A stretch of DNA of 64,000 nt from Symsagittifera roscoffensis. Its lineage: Eukaryota > Xenacoelomorpha > Acoela > Convolutidae. The stretch is from NCBI RefSeq assembly GCF_963678635.1, contig NC_087069.1:25592303-25656302 (forward strand), read 5' to 3'. Shown piece after piece: positions 45,868 to 58,000 of the stretch (its first letter is position 1; each line of letters begins with the position of its first letter). The position numbers and the translations under genes are program-made. A model generated the notes under the pieces. It was not told where the DNA came from, searched no databases, and was given only the letters and a program-made list of their open reading frames with translations.

Positions 45868-46568
45868 TCAATTAGCTTCATCGCCACTGATTACACAAAT
45901 AGTATCTGACGATGAATTCAACGATGAATCGAACTGAACAGATTTTCTCGGACTATCAATTGTCGTTCGATCAACCGAACTAACAGTCGAGGCCGATTTC
46001 AGAATCGAACGATTCGATGATGTTGAATCTTTTCGTGTGGCTTCTTCCGAATCGTTTTCTTCCGATGGCTTCGACTCGGCTTCGGATTCGTACGAGTCGG
46101 AAATTATAGACACTGTTGCGTCATTTTCATTATTGCTTCTCGTAGTCCAATCGGAATGCTCGGCTAAGCTCGAAGACGAGTCGGAATTATTCGTATCGAT
46201 ACACTCGCTTGATATAGCTGAACATTTGCGAATTGGATCGTTATACTCAAGAACGTGTCTGAAATATTCTGGAGAAAAACTGCCGGTCTCCGAAAAATTC
46301 TTAGATTTCTTGGAGCTCAAAATTCGGTTGTAACCCAAAAATTTTGTCTCAATTGGAGGAATTTCTTCATTCATGTCAATCACAACAATTGTTGGAAATC
46401 GATGATTAGCTGTTGTGACGGCATCATAAATCTTGACAGGTCCTTTTTCTATCAGTTTGTATTTTCGGTTGTGTTTACTATTCTCTGCTTTGAACTCTTC
46501 CAGTAGTTTTCCGGGTGACTTTGTGTTATTAACAAGAACCTTCGAAATATTGTCAGGCTGGCCATTAC
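45868..46568 (-). CDS. Ser/Asp-rich family, member 2, intact terminal exon
   Basis: The minus-strand exon follows acceptor TTTTTACAG (AG at 46569-46570) and is open to the stop at 45868, about 233 codons. The ORF is open well upstream of its first Met, so this is not the first exon. The start reads NGQPDNISKVLVNN, KYKLIEKGPVKIYDAV, RFPTIVVIDM and FLGYNR. A long Ser/Asp/Glu-rich, likely disordered middle follows, ending SPRKSVQFDSSLNSSSDT and SGDE. The same blocks appear in member 1 at 33658-34336. Function is unknown. Conservation of both ends around a variable middle suggests that the GPV...PTIVVIDM part is folded and the KSVQFD tail is a linear motif. Confidence 0.65.
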
Positions 46569-47117
46569 CTGTAAAAAAAATTTAAAAAAGCGTTAAATTG
46601 GACAGTTTCTCAAAAAACATTTTAGACACTAAAAATATCGTCGAGCCAAAAGAATTTTGGCATCTTTTGCCTTACCGGACAAATGATATGATAGCATTAT
46701 ATGAAACGTTTCCTTTTGAGAGCAGAATTTTGCAGATTTTTTTTTTATTCCCCGGAATTCGGCAAACTGAATAATGGGGAAAATATATAACTGCCAAAAA
46801 AATTCTTTCCACATTTCGTTCTCGATACTCACAAATTAATCAAACTTGTCCTTCAAATAAGTTCGCCCCCTTTTGGTCATTTTCTCCATTCAAGTGTCAC
46901 ACTTGTTGGTTAGTACAATTCTTCGCGATACTCTCCGACCAACATCACCAGATTCATGGTTTCTTAAAGCACGGTAATTGAATTCAAACTTTAAATTTCA
47001 AAAAAGTCAGAAAAAGGATTCGATCAAAGTAAACTTGACTGGAATCGAGTGTCTCTACTGGTTGCAACACAGGCACTTATCTGTGCTCATAATTCGTCAA
47101 TTACAAGAAATTCTAAA

Positions 47118-47256
47118 GGGTGTCAGGACTATTTGCCCCAAGTCAATTGGCCCTATGCCAACTTGTCCTATACTAACCTACCCTACATGGCAACTTGTCC
47201 TATGCCAAGTTGCCGCACATGACATTTTGTCCTATGATGTTTGGTCCCATACTTAA
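47118..47256 (+). repeat. Short degenerate tandem repeat
   Basis: A 15-17-bp motif around GGCAACTTGTCCTATGCC recurs about seven times with variation (CCAACTTGTCCTATAC, GACATTTTGTCCTATG, GTTTGGTCCCATAC). No coding role is evident. Confidence 0.6.
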
Positions 47257-48133
47257 CACTTTTACTTGATTCTTTGATGTTCAAATTGAGGACCAGCAAG
47301 TGCTAATGTAGACTGGACTCGTTTTGAGATAACAAAAACCTCTAATTAAAAATTATTGAAGCTGAGCCCAAAAAACCATAGTTTTTGGTAATTACACGCC
47401 AAAATTTGACAATAAACTACAATTAGCGCCATTGAAACAAAATGAAACACCGCTATTCTTTCACATTGCTTCATTGTTTACCATTTTATTCCTGAACATC
47501 CAACATTAAATACTGTGAGTCAACTTACGTGGGGAATATCTCAACGAAATAAACGAACGCTCATTATTGTCGGACACGATTTCACAAAAAGCAAACGACA
47601 AAAACTACTGAACACTGGAGATGCGCAAGATATAGTTCACACAAATTAAACCGAGATTCAACTGAGATCAAGCCTTAAAAGTACACTTTTGCTTAAATTT
47701 AGAGATAGCCGGCTTCCAAGAAGTAGCACAGAAATTTCCGTACGATTGAAGAAATATTCAAAAATAAAGAAAACAACTTAAAAGAGTGCTAAAAATTCAA
47801 AATATTAGCTAATATAGCGTTAAATTTTAGGCAGAAATAAACTTGGAGATCAGACTCCTATTCCTGTCCTATTTCTTGACTAATCTAGTCTGAAAAAGAA
47901 AAAAAAAGCAAATAAGTTTTTCTCAGCTCTGAGACAATTTTTCTAAAGCCGAATCACGATCACTAGTGCTTTCATATAATACCACACTTGACCTCACATG
48001 AAATTCTTGGCAAAAAACGAGTTAAAAACCGACCTTTAATCAATTATTTTTTCCCACTGTTCGAGAAGGGTCTGTACTAAAACAACTTCTCAGTATACAA
48101 CAAAGCTACGCTTAAGTTTGTCGAAAAGAGCGG
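47257..48133. other. Spacer, no gene seen
   Basis: AT-rich. A short frame near 47580 shows nothing recognisable. Confidence 0.4.
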
Positions 48134-48309
48134 GGGGCGACAATTCGTAACAAGCGGCAATTCGTAGCACGGCATTGGCAAGCTTGCTCCGCTTCGCTTA
48201 CACCCGGCACGAGAGGAATACTGCGCCTGAATCAGTATTAGCCACTTATTTTACAGTTACGAATAGTCGCTTGTTACGAATTGTCGCCTGTTGCGAAGTG
48301 TCGCCTCAC
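48134..48309. mobile_element. Palindromic MULE-like MITE with iterons
   Basis: Terminal inverted repeats are GGGCGACAATTCGTAACAAG and, from the other end, AGGCGACACTTCGCAACAGG. The motif AATTCGTAACAAGCGAC is iterated at both ends. Flanks AAAAGAGCGG and GAAAGAGCAG look like a 9-10-bp target duplication (8 of 10 match), as expected for MULEs. The same iteron is found in the dead MULE copies at 35424-35480, 41325-41385 and 43005-43060, so this is probably their non-autonomous partner. Confidence 0.72.
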
Positions 48310-49650
48310 GAAAGAGCAGAGTCTGCTCCATTGTTGATGTTTTTGCTCATAGAACATTGAAAAAAATAGATACCATCAGTACAATTGTCTTCACTAATTT
48401 AATAACATCAAATTTCAGACCATGTGATTGATTTCCCTTTAAATCAGGGTCGGAACATTTTGAAAAAACAGGTGAAAATGCCGTTTTTGGGCATTTTTTG
48501 GAAAATTTTGACCAAAAAATTGCTTTTTCGGCGCGCACTCTTCTTAAAAATGAGTATATATTGAGGCCGAAGGCGTCTTTAGAAAAAACTTAGGGTCGGT
48601 AGGCCTAAAATGGATGTCATAAAATAATACCAAAACAAACAACTGAACAACCAGCCCCACACCTTAAAAGTAATCAAGTTCATGCCTTAAATAAAAGTGC
48701 AAAATGCTGGATTTTGATTGGATTTTGAAAATGATGTTTTCAACCGAGTGAAAGATCTGCTCTCTTAATTGATTTAAAGAAAGTTTGCTCATTTAGTCTC
48801 ATGTTTTAAATATCCACTTGCCTCTAGGTAGTAAATGCAGTCTCTGCTTTCCGTCTTCTTGTTTTCCTTTTCTTTGCGTCCTTCGATTCTCTTTCGATAT
48901 AGACTTACTGGGATAACTGTTTCGTTGACGTCTAATGGATTGATCTTTAAGGTCCATAGATTTCTTTTTCGTTGATAAATGATATGACAAAACTCACACG
49001 GTTATCTTAAGCTAGTAGTATTGGTACAGATAGTTTTAAGTAATAAACAATTATTTTTGAGCTGAAGCAGAGCTCGTTATTTTCAAGAAGCCTTATTCAT
49101 TGTCAGGCACCATGTAAAAGGTACACTTCAATTTTAAGCCTTTCGTTACATGAAAATAGTTATAACATTTCAGTTATTTAGAAAAAAAAGACGAATCTAA
49201 AACCACAGACTCAGTGCGTCCGGCCATCTTACGGCCATCTTAAGGTAACGTAATATGTTGAAGCTATTACAAGATTTAAACTACTCTGTTATTATACAGA
49301 AAAGCAATTTAAGATATGCTTTTACTCTTTAAGTCTAGACAAAAGTTATGGTTTAAGCCGATACTTCAAATGCAGCTTTCTTAAACAATTAATGGTTCCT
49401 TTCCAAAACCTGCTAAATGATGCAGGTTACCATAACCATATAAACTAGTTCGATTGCAAAAAAAAATCGTTGCATAAAATTTATTCCACATCATATTTCA
49501 GCAAATTATATTGAATCTTTAAATTTAGCAATTAAACACTGATAGAGATACATTTCATGAAAGACTACAACCAATTAATTAGTTTCGAGAAACTAACCCT
49601 TTCATGAGTAAGAAATCACAAAATCAAATTTGAGTTCAACGTGAAATTAT
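48310..49650. other. Spacer, no gene seen
   Basis: AT-rich. GGGTCGGAACA near 48447 belongs to a recurring short motif. Short frames here show no family signal. Confidence 0.4.
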
Positions 49651-50313
49651 TTATGGTGAGAGTCTTTTCACGCTCCACTTTTTATTCACCTCTTCATTTT
49701 CCTCAGACAATATTTTCTCAAACACAAAATTATCCGTTTTATACACTTCGTCAGGATATTCGATCATAAACTCAAACTTCTCAATTTCGACCACAACTCC
49801 CATTAGAAACCCCGGAATTTTAATATCACTCGAATCCAAACCACTTAATGCTCTGGAAGTTTTTTCCCGGTGCGAATTAAATTCCTTAAGATCATCATTG
49901 CAAACTTTGCTGATATTTTCAGCAGATTGCCAAGCTATTTTTTCCTCGACTGGCAAAGTCATCCAACACTCCCCAAGAACATCTTTTTCCAAGCAAGCAG
50001 ACGCTTTTCCTTCCATAGTAACCCAAACTCCCTTTTCAAAACGCGAACAAGTTAGAGCAACATTTTGGTTCTTTCCGATATCTTGGATTTTTCTACTAGA
50101 ACACAAAGTAAAAAAGAACGGTTTGTTGTCTGGTTTATGTTGCAAAATTTTCACCCATCGCTGGGTTGGTTTTAGTAGATCTCCAGTTTCAAAGCCAGAT
50201 CTGACTGTCGATAGAACTCCGATATACCTCAGCCAGTCCTCTTGAATCTTGGCATCGGGGGCCAATTTCAGGAAGAAATCGAATGGTTCTGGATCAACTT
50301 CTTCTAATTTCAT
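49651..50313 (-). CDS. Pyridoxamine 5'-phosphate oxidase-like protein
   Basis: A 220-codon single-exon frame. The family uses FMN to oxidise pyridoxamine or pyridoxine phosphate to pyridoxal phosphate. The order of motifs fits PNPO: DPEPFDFFLKL at the start, PTQRWVKILQHK (PxxRxVLLK position), FFFTLCSSRKIQDIGKN (FFTNxxSRKxxxLxxN), VWVTMEGKA (VRxEG), TLPVEEKIAW, and WSVKRLSP at the end (WxxxRLxP). Length is near that of bacterial PNPO and shorter than human. Several usual residues are changed (for example Trp for the Arg-Val-Leu lead), so it may be a divergent FMN split-barrel relative. An upstream AG at about 50320 could mark an acceptor, so a 5' exon is possible. Confidence 0.72.
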   Translation of the reverse strand: MKLEEVDPEPFDFFLKLAPDAKIQEDWLRYIGVLSTVRSGFETGDLLKPTQRWVKILQHKPDNKPFFFTLCSSRKIQDIGKNQNVALTCSRFEKGVWVTMEGKASACLEKDVLGECWMTLPVEEKIAWQSAENISKVCNDDLKEFNSHREKTSRALSGLDSSDIKIPGFLMGVVVEIEKFEFMIEYPDEVYKTDNFVFEKILSEENEEVNKKWSVKRLSP

Positions 50314-50351
50314 GATATCTGAACTAGAATATTATTCTTCGGAATAAATTA

Positions 50352-52753
50352 TTGAGCAGAGTCGAAACTGCAATTCGCAAACACAAGCGAAAATCTAAAA
50401 CTAACGAAAATACAAAAATAAATCTGAAAACAGTTTTTTTGCAATTTCGGTTGGTAAAAAGTGAACTCGTTTTGTGTCACAAGCTTCAGCTCGAGCAAGA
50501 ACCTTTGCAATTACAGGCACACGCCAGAAAGATCAAGCAGTTTTTAATATTTTCTCTGAAAGAGAGAAGCCATCATTCTCGGGAAAAAAAACAATAATAC
50601 TTGGAAAATCGGAGTTTGAGGGTCGCGGCCTTTCAAGCTACAAAGGTCAAAGAAATGAGCAAATGTTCTGAGCAACGAACAATTTACGTATCACTAATTG
50701 TTTACAAGGGCCAAATAAAACAGAGTGTTTAAACATGAACGCTTTCACTTCGCTTATTCGACAAAGAGCTCACGATGTTAGAAAAATTTAATACAAATGT
50801 AGAAAAAAGTATCTGCCTGCCCCCAGCAATCATCTTTGAATACCGTAACGATATTTTATTGGGCAGTTTAAATCATTTGCTCTCCTTCGAAGTAAAATTA
50901 TTGTTCAAAATGTAAAAAAACTCCTGAGAACAGGAAAAAACTTTGAGGGTAAAAACCCACAATTTGCCTTTAATTTGACTAAGAAAATTATGAAGATACT
51001 GGTTCAAACGTTATGATATTTGGTAAATTATGAAAAGTACTGTCCATTATAGCATGAAAATGAATCATTTCCATCTTTTTATTCAGTTCTTTCTTTTTTT
51101 CGAGAGCTCACCTGCTACCAACTATTTATCTCTCTCAGATTTAATTTCTTCTATGATTGATTACAATATGAAGTAAATTCTCATTTGAACCACAACGACA
51201 AATGACTATCACCGCTCAGGATGATTTTCTAATTGTTTAGTTAACACACAAAAGCGAAGTGGTGCTTTGCTAGTACCTTTTGCGATACTTCACAAACATA
51301 ACAAGACAAACTAGATGACAGAAGCACCAGTCGTAAGCCACTGAGACAAAAAAATCCTTGGAAGTTCAACATTTTATCATCAACATTTTTATAAATTGCT
51401 CTCAAATTATTGTATGAAAAATGACAGTGTTCAGCTTGCATTGTAATTTAGAGAACATAACCTGGGTAAACGCCCGTTGAATTGAAAATAACCTTCGTCG
51501 TAATGATTTTCAGCTATTTTCGAATTTTGAACTTTATGCTTTAGTTTAGCGAGCCGCTAGCGTTTAGCCAAAATTAACATATCAAACATAACCAAATAGG
51601 TCAAATATATCAAAACAGTTCTTCTTCAGCAACTGAACACCGATGCTTTGGTGTTCATGAGGCTCTTTGTGAAATAATTCACAGAATTATAAAATGCATA
51701 AGACTCAACTATAGCATCGGTACTTACGCGATCAATTTTTGTCACTGCAAACATTTTTGTAAAACCAGAGGTTACACCCTTAAGCCGAGAGTTATATCTT
51801 CTGCGGAGTAGAACGGTTGAAGAGTCGATTCTGCTCGCGATTGTTCAATTATACTAACGAAACTATTTCGAAGACATTGCACACTGGTTCGCAATTGGTT
51901 AAACTCCGAATAATTGATTAGTTTAACTTCACAGTTAAAGATTTTAGGAAAATGAAAGACACCCACGGCTATCTTTTCATTTAAAAACAATTGGCTTAAA
52001 TTGTTCCCTCCAATTTTCAGTTGTTTTTAGTGAGGGATTGAATTGGTTTTTGAACTAGAAAAAATCAGGTGACAACAGCCACAGTAACGTAAATATCATA
52101 GATAAATTGGAAAATTAGTCTCCGGGTGTCATTCATCCGAGTAAATTAGTCTGAAAAAAAAGGGAAACATTTCGATCGGTTATTCATAGCACTATTTTCA
52201 GAATTTGATTCAAGATTTCAATATTTGAACATACTCGACCCTCTGCCAGCTTTTTTGGAAGTACCTAAAATCGGCTGGAAACAACCCTTTGGAGTGAGGT
52301 CGGAACACGGAACAAAAACGTGTCGTTAAACAACGCTTCCAAATTTGTCAGGGACAACTTAAGAAAAAAGGATGAAGAAAAAAAATGTTTCGTAATTTAA
52401 ATCAATAGTGAGACAGTATATGCATCAGAACACTTAATTAGTTTGGCAACTTAATCAAATCTATAATTTGAAATATCTAGAACATAGACAAACGCAGATG
52501 TGCACCCTAAAGCTGGACGGAGTTTCACTGTGCTAAGTGACTCAGGCTGAATCAAACGTTCGTTAAAACAACTCAAGATAAATAACTGCACTCTCAAATT
52601 CTCAGAACTATTTTTTAAATTTGTTTGAAAGGCACTAAACGTGCTTTAAAAAATTAACTTATGAGCATTGTAGTGTTCGATCGATTTATAATCGATTTTG
52701 TGTGGCGCTATTCTGTATCGTTTGATCCAAGAGAGCAGATCAAGCAGGCTAAA
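50352..52753. other. Spacer, no gene confidently seen
   Basis: AT-rich. A 72-codon minus-strand frame at 51772-51990 has a protein-like look (KIAVGVFHFPKIFN) but no family match or splice support, so I do not call it a gene. Confidence 0.35.
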
Positions 52754-53375
52754 GGGGTGCCCCAGTCTTTAACCCTACGTTAATTAACCCCCTGTTTACA
52801 CTTCATACTTTATAACGGCGTAATAAGGTATGCCCATAACAATTTAACCCCCCTTTTAATATCGATTATGTTCGAATTATATATTCCAATTAAGTGTACC
52901 AATTGAGGCCACAGAAGCGATTCTTAACTCACTTGATGACTCAAGCATCTAACATAATTGCATATTTTATTGAATTCAGCCAATTTATCTATTATTAGCA
53001 AGAATACTTGCAAGATCATATTCAATTTTGGAAAAACCAAATCATTTTTGATTATTACTTTGAATCATGCCAGTCGGATTAGCTTTCAAGTTCATATCAA
53101 AGTCTGGACGACCGGCAAGTTCATTTCTGTTCAAATCTAAACAGTATTTGAAAGCGAGCATATTCTTTTGTTTTGTTTCGCAAAACTTTTCGCAATTAAA
53201 GCTTTGATGTTTACCAACGCTATGGTTCCGAATCCCTTTCAAGTAGGTTTCACTTTCATTCTAACAATTGTTATTAAAAAGGATAAATTGTAGTGGAGTT
53301 ATCTAATTCTGGGGTTATATGAGAGGGGTTGAGAAAAAGATTGTTGAAAAGCGGGGTGTTAAGCTTGGGAACTGG
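52754..53375. mobile_element. Non-autonomous copy of the TTAACCCC MULE family
   Basis: The left end (GGTGCCCCAGTCTTTAACCC) and right end (CCAGTTCCCAAGCTTAACAC when reversed) match the ends of 18451-19816. Shared inner blocks include TTTACCAACGCTATGGTTCC and CTAATTCTGGGGTTATATGA. The transposase region is deleted. TAAAGG appears at both flanks and may be part of a target duplication. Confidence 0.72.
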
Positions 53376-53539
53376 TAAAGGCAAGACTAAATTCAGCGAT
53401 TTACGAAAGAGAACTTTGTCAACTGATTATTGAATTCACACTCTTGTTCTCCGAAAAAACCAAAGCCAATCGAAGATTAGAATAGAGCAAGGAACGCAAT
53501 GTACACAAAAAATACTACTTTCTTGAAAAAACCTCAATT

Positions 53540-54400
53540 TTCGAATTTACGAAAACAATGATTATCGCATTTTTACTAACATGAACCCATCTAGAGAAAA
53601 CTGCATCCATAGGTAAAGTTTTAATTCCATTGAAATCTTAAAATTAAATTCCACTTTCGAAACTAGAAATCGTTCAAATTTTTTCAGGCCTTTACCACGT
53701 TCGTATTTGGAGAGTGCTATTAACGTCACTTTCAGCAGACAAACTTCAATTGAACTCAAAAAGTGCATATATAGCTAAGTGCATTCATAAATGCATCAAT
53801 ATGTATTAATGCACATCTGTAGTTAGAGATTTTAGAAATTCTGCAAAAAAAAATAGCAAGACCAATATAAGAGTCTTCACTACGTTCATATCTCTTAATA
53901 AGCAGCACCAACAGACAGCTGGAGAAGCGTTAGTGGATTCAAGGAAGCCGAAAATATATCAAAAATCACTTACTTGCAAACACTTTCTTTAATTTTCGAA
54001 TTTTGGGCGGGGGAGGGGATATGATGCACGTGTTAGCTCTTTCAAAAACCTTTGCCTGGTATTATTTATGAATTTCACCCAACTTGAGAAAGAAGAAACT
54101 TCGATTTTTTTTATTCCGCTGGGAAATCTAAAATTGAAACCCACTTTCGAAACCGAAAGTCAACCATTATTTATTTTGCGCAATTTCTAATGTTCTTATT
54201 GAAGACGTAACTTGCCTTGCTGTTAGCAAACGAAATTGAATTCAACTTGAAAAGAAATAAAAAGTGAAACAGCGAAAAATCAACTTTGTGGGAACAACTT
54301 TAGAGACTTTTTTTCTGGAAAAAAAACCAACACGACCAATAAAAGCAATTTCATTACGTTTATTGACACTTAAATGGCTTATAAAAGTATATGCGGTTTT
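53540..54400. repeat. Two copies of an AT-rich dispersed repeat
   Basis: Copies at about 53540-53900 and 54045-54400 share a CCACTTTCGAAAC(T/C) block and a later (A)ACCAACACGACCAATA(T/A)AA-type block. Related copies lie at 60365-60670 and 62810-63045. Shared strings between copies include GAGAAAACTGNATCNATAGG and ATCCGCTGGGAAAT. The family is unknown. Confidence 0.45.
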
Positions 54401-54678
54401 CTCATTCTAATTATTTTTTTTGCAATTATCACCGTAGTCGGAACATAAAAAGCATCTTGCACAGAGAACGGCTAGTAACTTTTTCACTTTGAGATAAGGT
54501 ATTTTAATGTGAATTTATCCCATTTCAATGAACACAAAATTTACAACAGCCCATCACTCATTGTTTGAACTTCTATTGGTTTGTCTTGTGACTATTATCA
54601 CAAATAAATATATAACACACTTGAATGGCTTCATCGCATTAATTTTTTCTCTTAAAGTCCAGGGTTCGAGAAACTTAG

Positions 54679-55033
54679 TCAACTTCTCTTGAATTTCAAA
54701 TTTCCCTGACTCAGTTCAAACAACGTCATTCCAAGTGCGATAGAACCCAAAGATAGCAGTCCATTATCAGCCAGACATGATATAGCCATAGCTGGCCCCA
54801 CACAAGTTCCACTGACTCCCCAGCCCAGTCCGAAAATCATTGCGCCCAAAATCAATCGACGGTCAAGTTCACCCTTGGGTGGAATGCTGAACGTCTTGGT
54901 CAGAAGAGGTTGTGACCTTTTGAAGATGAGGTTGAATGTGAGCAGGTTGATGCCGACTCCTGAGGCCATGACGAAGGCGAGAGCGGGATCCCAGTTCTTG
55001 TTGACAGTGAGGAAGCTGAGTATCTTGGATACT
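54679..55033 (-). CDS. Sulfur transporter exon 6 (second-half signature)
   Basis: Starts [18 protein letters not shown], continues with a helix, [20 protein letters not shown] (second conserved Cys), and ends with a short basic tail FKRS. Confidence 0.87.
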
Positions 55034-58000
55034 CTGAAAGAATCAGAGGGTTCAAAACCAATTATATAGCCACAAATCAAATCAAGCATTGGGCCGCACA
55101 AAATTTAGATACTTTCAGATTTAGTTTTAACTTGAAAAAAAAAAAAAAATCAGAGAAGCAACAATTTCATTAAATTTGAAATATTTTCGGTATAAAAACA
55201 AGTCAAATCCACAATAGTACCAATAAAATGGTAAAGTATATCAATGAAAATTGCTCGATTATAGAAAAAAAATCCTAGACAACATCAAAAAAAAATTACT
55301 TGAACCCTTGGGTGTTCTAAAATACAAGCAGTAACCAAAACATATAGTAAATGCGCCTGTAACCTTGTCATTCCAGACAACATCAATCCGGCTGCGAATA
55401 GAATTCCAGTCACATACGCGTTCACAAACTCCTTAATCTCCTTCGGTTTTTGGGCCCAGATGAACAGTGTGAATAAGTTGAGAATTGAGAGGATGGCTGG
55501 GGTGTATTTGGGCATGTGAATTGATAGAGCGGCTCCAAGAGACTCGATCAGGTCGACTTTGGGGATCACTGAAACAATAGTACATGAAAAATGAGCACTG
55601 GTTGGTTGTTGAAGCCCCTGAAGTTTTCTCATATGGCAGCTAAATCGGTTCGAGGTCCACCAAAATTCGCTCTTAAACTTGAGGGTCAAAAAAATCTTCC
55701 TGCTCCGAAAACCAACAAAAAAAATCCATTGAACTCAAATAAAGGACGCTACAGCTATATTTGTGAAGATCTCGAGTTCTTGCCATTCAGTCTTTTTACG
55801 AAAAAACCCTAATCATAAAACTTTTCATGAACAAAATTTCATGCTTAATACGCCCAATGTCATCATCAGCATTGTCTCATATTATTTTTTTATACAGCTC
55901 TTTCAATCAACTGAACGAAAAAATGATCACTGCAAGGCAAGAAAAGTACAATCAGGAAAATTACAGTTTTAAATGATGAAAACGTCATTCATTTGGTTTA
56001 CATACAATGATGTCATGCAAACTTATTCGAATTGTAAAAAATAAATTGAAAACAACTGATATGATTAAAAAGAGTTTTTTTTTCTGAGAAAAGCTTAGAA
56101 GGAAACTGACATACGTGGATGTTTGTCAAGTAAAGTAGCAGTGGCCATCCCGACAGACATGAACACACTAACTGCAGCCACAGACCTATCAATCAAAGAA
56201 GGATCATTATTTTATAGCTAATCAGTCAGAGGACAAAACTCGCAGGTTAATGATCCAGGCTTAACTATAAATCCTCCTATCAATTCCTCCGATCAAAGAA
56301 TGGGAAAGAAATATGACATAGAGTGTATCTTCATCGCAATTATTAGTAACCTCAAAAAACTCTTTTACAGGATCTTAACATTAACCTTGCTAGTATTAAC
56401 GTGTCTTGATTAATTCTAATAATCTTCGATTGCAATAACAAAATTTAACCTTTTAGACAGTCTGGGAATTCCACAGAGTCCATGTCCACTGGTACACCCA
56501 CTGCCCAGTCTCACTCCGAACCCAACCAACATCCCCCCGATGAGGACAGTGGTGGCAGGGAGGGGGGAGGAGTCGAACAGTTGGAGGGAGAGTCGCTCGC
56601 CGAGCAGTGGAAGAGTGACTGTGGCTGAAATGGAATGCTCGAGAAGTTAAAATCACACGACACGGATCCGAGTAAAAACATATTTTTAGTCAAACGCATC
56701 AAATCTTAAAATATAGTTAATGCCAATTTGCTGGCGATATCATTTTTGCTCAACGAATCTGAATTAACTTATTTTTTTACCATTATCGGCTCACTTTGTC
56801 GTTAGAGATCAATATTTCCCAGTGTGTAAAAACAATCTACTGAAAATCAAATCAATGTGCGACATGGAGTACGTTGAGACAAATTCTAAGCAATACCGAG
56901 AAAAGATTCACCAATAACCACTAATTGCAATACCACAATTAAGTCGCAACGTCTACTTGACAAAAATCTCGAGACAGAATTAAGCAGCAGCACATGTGAC
57001 GAACTTCCCGCCGAAAACAAGTTTTATTTAATAAATTTGATGAAAAGGTAGTTAAGTGGCAAAACCTTTGTCTCCAAGATCAATAGAGATGGTTGAACTC
57101 CCAAAGGATTCACGCTATCAGGAGAAAATTTCGATGCAAGCGCATATTCAACTGTTCGCTAATAACTGAAGTATTATTCTAGGTGAAAAAAATGCGCAAA
57201 AGTCTTGACCAAGGATCCATCATTTTTACACAAAGGCGAAGCCGAGCTTCGTATCACTCGCGATAAAACGAAAGAGTAGCATTGCAAGCCACCAAATAGA
57301 CAGTGAGATGAAATTAACAGTCAAAAAAACTTGTTTTGGAAATACGAAAAATACTATCTCAGAAAACCAGACGAGAAATAGAACCACTAGCATTAAACAA
57401 TCTTTTAGTGTTTTCCGAGCGTTCACTAAGCCAACAACACGTGGTTAGACATCAATGCCAACAAAGCCGAAAACAAAAAACGCCAACGGAAATTGTTGTC
57501 ATAAAAAAAATTGAGCGATTAATAAGTTTGAACTTTTACACTACCAACCGACCTGAATCTTTCATCCCTAAACCGATGCAACTAAGTTTAGTAAACTGAC
57601 AAAATATGAGCCAAAAAAATTTAGGCCAAATAAGAAAAAACTCAAAAAAAAACGGAAAAAATACCAGTCAGGGATAGTAAGTTTAAAAGGATACAGGAGT
57701 TCATCAACAACACTTGAGACAACAATGAAAACTGCTTACAGCGCAAAAAAAATCGTGGTTTCAGACTTTGAAAAAAAGTCCGACCGGGACTCGAAACCCA
57801 GACCATATGGTGCCCAGACCATATGCAACCGCATTACCTCCAGGCCAAGAGACAAGGTGCCTGAAAGTTGCTGAGAATCGATAATAAAGCGACATAAAGT
57901 TCAATTAAAGGTGTAAGAGAAGTTTGGAAAATGGAACGCCGAAAAAAGACAGGCATGTTTTTGTCATCAAAAGATAAAGCCCCAACTACGAGAAAAAAAC

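Noticed and set aside
46860-46985. Minus-strand frame (RNHESGDVGRRV) as an upstream exon of the gene at 45868-46568
   Set aside because: No donor gives the phase needed by the next exon.
51772-51990. 72-codon minus-strand ORF as a gene
   Set aside because: Protein-like look but no homology recalled, no splice support and no paralogue in the window.
55285-55363. Extension of sulfur transporter exon 5 along the open frame
   Set aside because: Using the GTTACA donor at 55363 restores the family alignment and the phase; the extension breaks both.
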